From: Chromohalobacter sarecensis
GTDB taxonomy: Bacteria > Pseudomonadota > Gammaproteobacteria > Pseudomonadales > Halomonadaceae
Reading direction: 5' to 3'
DNA: 64,000 nucleotides
Assembly (NCBI RefSeq): GCF_023061135.1
Contig: NZ_JAKGAN010000007.1
Coordinates: 1 to 64,000, forward strand
Position numbers and translations under genes: made by a program. This document shows, one piece after another, positions 61,858-64,000 of the stretch (position 1 is the stretch's first letter; each line of letters begins with the position of its first letter). Under the pieces are notes generated by a model. The model had not been told where the DNA came from and did no database searches. It saw nothing but the letters and a program-made list of their open reading frames with translations.

Positions 61858-62924
61858 CATGCCTCCCGCGTCGCGAAGTCGATGCGCGGGTCGACCCACA
61901 CATAGGTGAGATCCGAGATCAGCTTGAGCACCAGCCCGATCAAGGTGTAAAGATACAGGGTGCCGAAAATGACCGGGTAATCGCGCTGCATGACGGCCTC
62001 GAAGCCGAGCAGTCCGAGGCCGTCGAGCGAGAAGATGACCTCGATCAGCAGCGATCCGGTGAAGAAGATGCCCACCAATGCCGAGGGAAGCCCCGCGATG
62101 ATGATCAGCATGGCGTTGCGGAACACGTGTCCGTAGAGCACGCGGCCTTCGCCGGCGCCTTTGGCGCGTGCGGTGAGTACGTATTGTTTATGGATTTCAT
62201 CGAGGAAGCTGTTCTTGGTCAGCATGGTGAGCGTGGCGAAGCTGCCGATCGCCGAGGCCAGCACGGGCAGCGCGATGTGCCAGAAATAATCCTGGATCTT
62301 GCCCCACCACGACAGATCGGCGAAGTCCGGCGAGGTCAGCCCTCGCAGTGGAAACCAGTCCAGATAACTGCCGCCGGCGAACACCACGATCAGGAAGATA
62401 GCGAACAAGAACCCCGGCACGGCGTATCCCACGATGATCAGCCCCGAGGTCCAGACATCGAAGCGCGAGCCGTGACGCAAGGCCTTGCGTATGCCGAGCG
62501 GTATCGAGATCGAATACACCAGCAGCGTCGTCCAGAGTCCTAGCGAGATGGACACCGGCAGGCGTTCGACGATCAGGTCGATCACCGGCCGCCCGCGAAA
62601 GAAGCTATCGCCGAGATCGAAGGTGGCGTAATCGGCCAGCATGCCGAAGAAGCGTTCCACCGGGGGCTTGTCGAAGCCGAATTGCTTCTCCAGTGCGGCT
62701 TCGAGACGTGGGTCGATGCCGCGCGCGTTGCGAGTGTCGCCGCTGGAGGTCTCGCCACCGCCTTCCAGGCGCGTGCTGGCGTTGCTGTCCATGCCCTCGA
62801 AACGCGCCAGCATTTGGTCGATGGGGCCGCCCGGCGCGACCTGCACGATAATGAAGTTGAGCAGCAGGATGCCCAGCAGGGTGGGGATCATCAGTAGCAG
62901 GCGGCGTAGGACGTAGTTGGCCAT
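61857..62924 (-). CDS. yejB: Oligopeptide ABC transporter permease YejB
   Basis: The 355-residue permease starts [20 protein letters not shown], has the large periplasmic loop with [16 protein letters not shown], and six helices with the loop [20 protein letters not shown]. It pairs with YejE to form the channel. yejA ends 15 bases upstream of its start in the operon direction. Confidence 0.95.
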   Translation of the reverse strand: MANYVLRRLLLMIPTLLGILLLNFIIVQVAPGGPIDQMLARFEGMDSNASTRLEGGGETSSGDTRNARGIDPRLEAALEKQFGFDKPPVERFFGMLADYATFDLGDSFFRGRPVIDLIVERLPVSISLGLWTTLLVYSISIPLGIRKALRHGSRFDVWTSGLIIVGYAVPGFLFAIFLIVVFAGGSYLDWFPLRGLTSPDFADLSWWGKIQDYFWHIALPVLASAIGSFATLTMLTKNSFLDEIHKQYVLTARAKGAGEGRVLYGHVFRNAMLIIIAGLPSALVGIFFTGSLLIEVIFSLDGLGLLGFEAVMQRDYPVIFGTLYLYTLIGLVLKLISDLTYVWVDPRIDFATREA

Positions 62925-62939
62925 GGTCGATATCCTTCC

Positions 62940-64000
62940 TTAGCGTTCGCCGCGTTGGCGTTGTTCTATCCGCGACGCACGCTGTGGATCGACCCACCAG
63001 CTCGATAGATCGAAGGTATATTCGGGGAATGGCTGGGGATAGCCGAACTTGTCCCACAGCGCCACGCGGGTGCCGTCGAGGTGCCATTGAGGAATGACGT
63101 AGAAACCCCAGCGCAGCACCCGGTCGAGAGCGCGTGCGGCAGCGTCTAGTGCCTGCCGGCTGTCGGCGCGGATCAGGCTGTCGACGAGGCCGTCGATGGC
63201 AGGGTTCTGCAGCCCGATCAAGTTGCGGCTGCGGGGCGCGTCGGCGTAGTCGCTGGTCCAGAATTCACGCTGTTCGTTACCCGGATTGGCGGACTGCGGG
63301 AAACTGCCGAGGATCAGGTCGAAATCGAAGTTGCGCTGGCGCGTCAGGAATTGGTTGACGTCGACCACGCGCAGGTTGGCCTGAATACCGAGGCGCTCGA
63401 GATTTTGGATCAGCGGCAGGGTCACGCGCTCGAACTGGGTGTCGTAGAGCAGAAATTCGAGGCGCAGCGGTCGCTGGGTCTCGCGGTTGATCAGCGTGCC
63501 GTCTTGGACTTCATAGCCGGCGTCGCGCAGCAGCCCCAGTGCCTTTTTCAGGCGCGGTCGCAGCCCCTCGGGTCGGGGCGCGGGCAAGGGGGTGTCGAAG
63601 ACGTCCTGCGGTAAGCGGTCCCGGTAGGGCGCGAGTAGCGCGCGTTCGGCGTCGCTTGGCAGGCCGCTGGCCTCCATCTCGGAGCTTTCGAAGTAGCTAT
63701 CAGTTTCCTCGTAGGCGCCGTAGAAAAGGTGCGTGTTGAGCCAGTCGAAGTCAGTGGCCAAGGTCAATGCTTCGCGCACGCGGCGATCTTGAAATTTCTC
63801 GCGCCGCAGGTTCATGACGAAGGCTTGCATCCCGGCAGGCTGAGCGTCGAGGATGACCATGCGCTTGATGAAGCCTTCCGCGCGAGCGGGGGTATCGTAG
63901 GCGGTGGCCCAGTTCTTGGCGCTGCTTTCGCGTCGCAGGTCGAGATTGCCGGCCTTGAAGGCCTCCAGCGCCACGGTCTGGTCCCGGTAGTAGTCGTAGA
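62940..64000 (-). CDS. yejA: Oligopeptide-binding protein YejA, 5' end outside the window
   Basis: The frame stays open to the right end of the window; the visible 353 or so residues are the C-terminal half of a periplasmic solute-binding protein of the SBP_bac_5 family. Motifs include DYYRDQTVALEAFKAG, MQAFVMNLRREKFQDRRVRE and FWTSDYADAPRSRNLIGLQN. The signal peptide and first lobe are missing. It is the first gene of the yejABEF operon. Confidence 0.93.
   Translation of the reverse strand, partial: YDYYRDQTVALEAFKAGNLDLRRESSAKNWATAYDTPARAEGFIKRMVILDAQPAGMQAFVMNLRREKFQDRRVREALTLATDFDWLNTHLFYGAYEETDSYFESSEMEASGLPSDAERALLAPYRDRLPQDVFDTPLPAPRPEGLRPRLKKALGLLRDAGYEVQDGTLINRETQRPLRLEFLLYDTQFERVTLPLIQNLERLGIQANLRVVDVNQFLTRQRNFDFDLILGSFPQSANPGNEQREFWTSDYADAPRSRNLIGLQNPAIDGLVDSLIRADSRQALDAAARALDRVLRWGFYVIPQWHLDGTRVALWDKFGYPQPFPEYTFDLSSWWVDPQRASRIEQRQRGER

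Overview
The window is a stretch of a GC-rich gammaproteobacterial chromosome. The flagellar gene order, the HipBA, YhaV/PrlF and Yej loci and the protein sequences suggest a halophile of the family Halomonadaceae (Chromohalobacter or Halomonas). That placement is inferred from gene content; no rRNA marker is present. I saw no tRNA or rRNA gene, CRISPR array or intact insertion sequence.

Bases 1 to 6,100 lie on the minus strand and carry motility and signalling genes. They are a small protein with a PD-(D/E)XK-like core, a two-helix membrane protein with a PDZ-like tail, a small protein of unknown function, a PilZ protein with a degenerate HD-GYP domain, and a GAF-PAS-GGDEF-EAL protein. The first and third of these sit behind excellent sigma-28 (FliA) promoters.

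Bases 6,100 to 12,120 are an accessory zone full of toxin-antitoxin genes and their wreckage. It holds an orphan hipB, a broken Rpn-type gene, an intact prlF-yhaV pair, a mazEF pair with a frameshifted toxin, a frameshifted DUF4258 gene beside DUF2283, duplicated BrnA-like and yhaV fragments, and a mosaic of phage tail-sheath and flagellin fragments. Two AT-richer genes for membrane-anchored proteins of unknown function follow.

Bases 12,425 to 19,400 contain an unusual two-gene set: an 811-residue TPR, ATP-grasp and FkbM-like protein, and a 999-residue protein with two PLP-enzyme folds. It lies directly downstream of flagellin fliC, which has its own sigma-28 promoter and terminator. Bases 19,400 to 30,340 hold DUF2835, two hipBA operons, an orphan higA, adenine deaminase, and a four-gene envelope cluster (COG3014-like lipoprotein, LpoB-like lipoprotein, a secreted protein of unknown function, a FlgT/CsgG-like protein) that also begins with a sigma-28-like promoter.

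Bases 30,500 to 55,300 are a nearly complete flagellar structural cluster in an enterobacterial-like layout. flgA and flgMN diverge from flgBCDEFGHIJ-KL, which converges on fliFGHIJK-LMNOPQR across a shared terminator, and fliE diverges from fliF. Sigma-28 promoters precede flgM and flgK, with a weaker candidate before fliL. flhAB, the motor genes and chemotaxis genes are outside the window.

Bases 55,300 to 64,000 hold general metabolism: an FAD-dependent oxidoreductase, RarD, a YafV-like omega-amidase, RsuA and the yejABEF oligopeptide ABC transporter, whose yejA runs off the right end.
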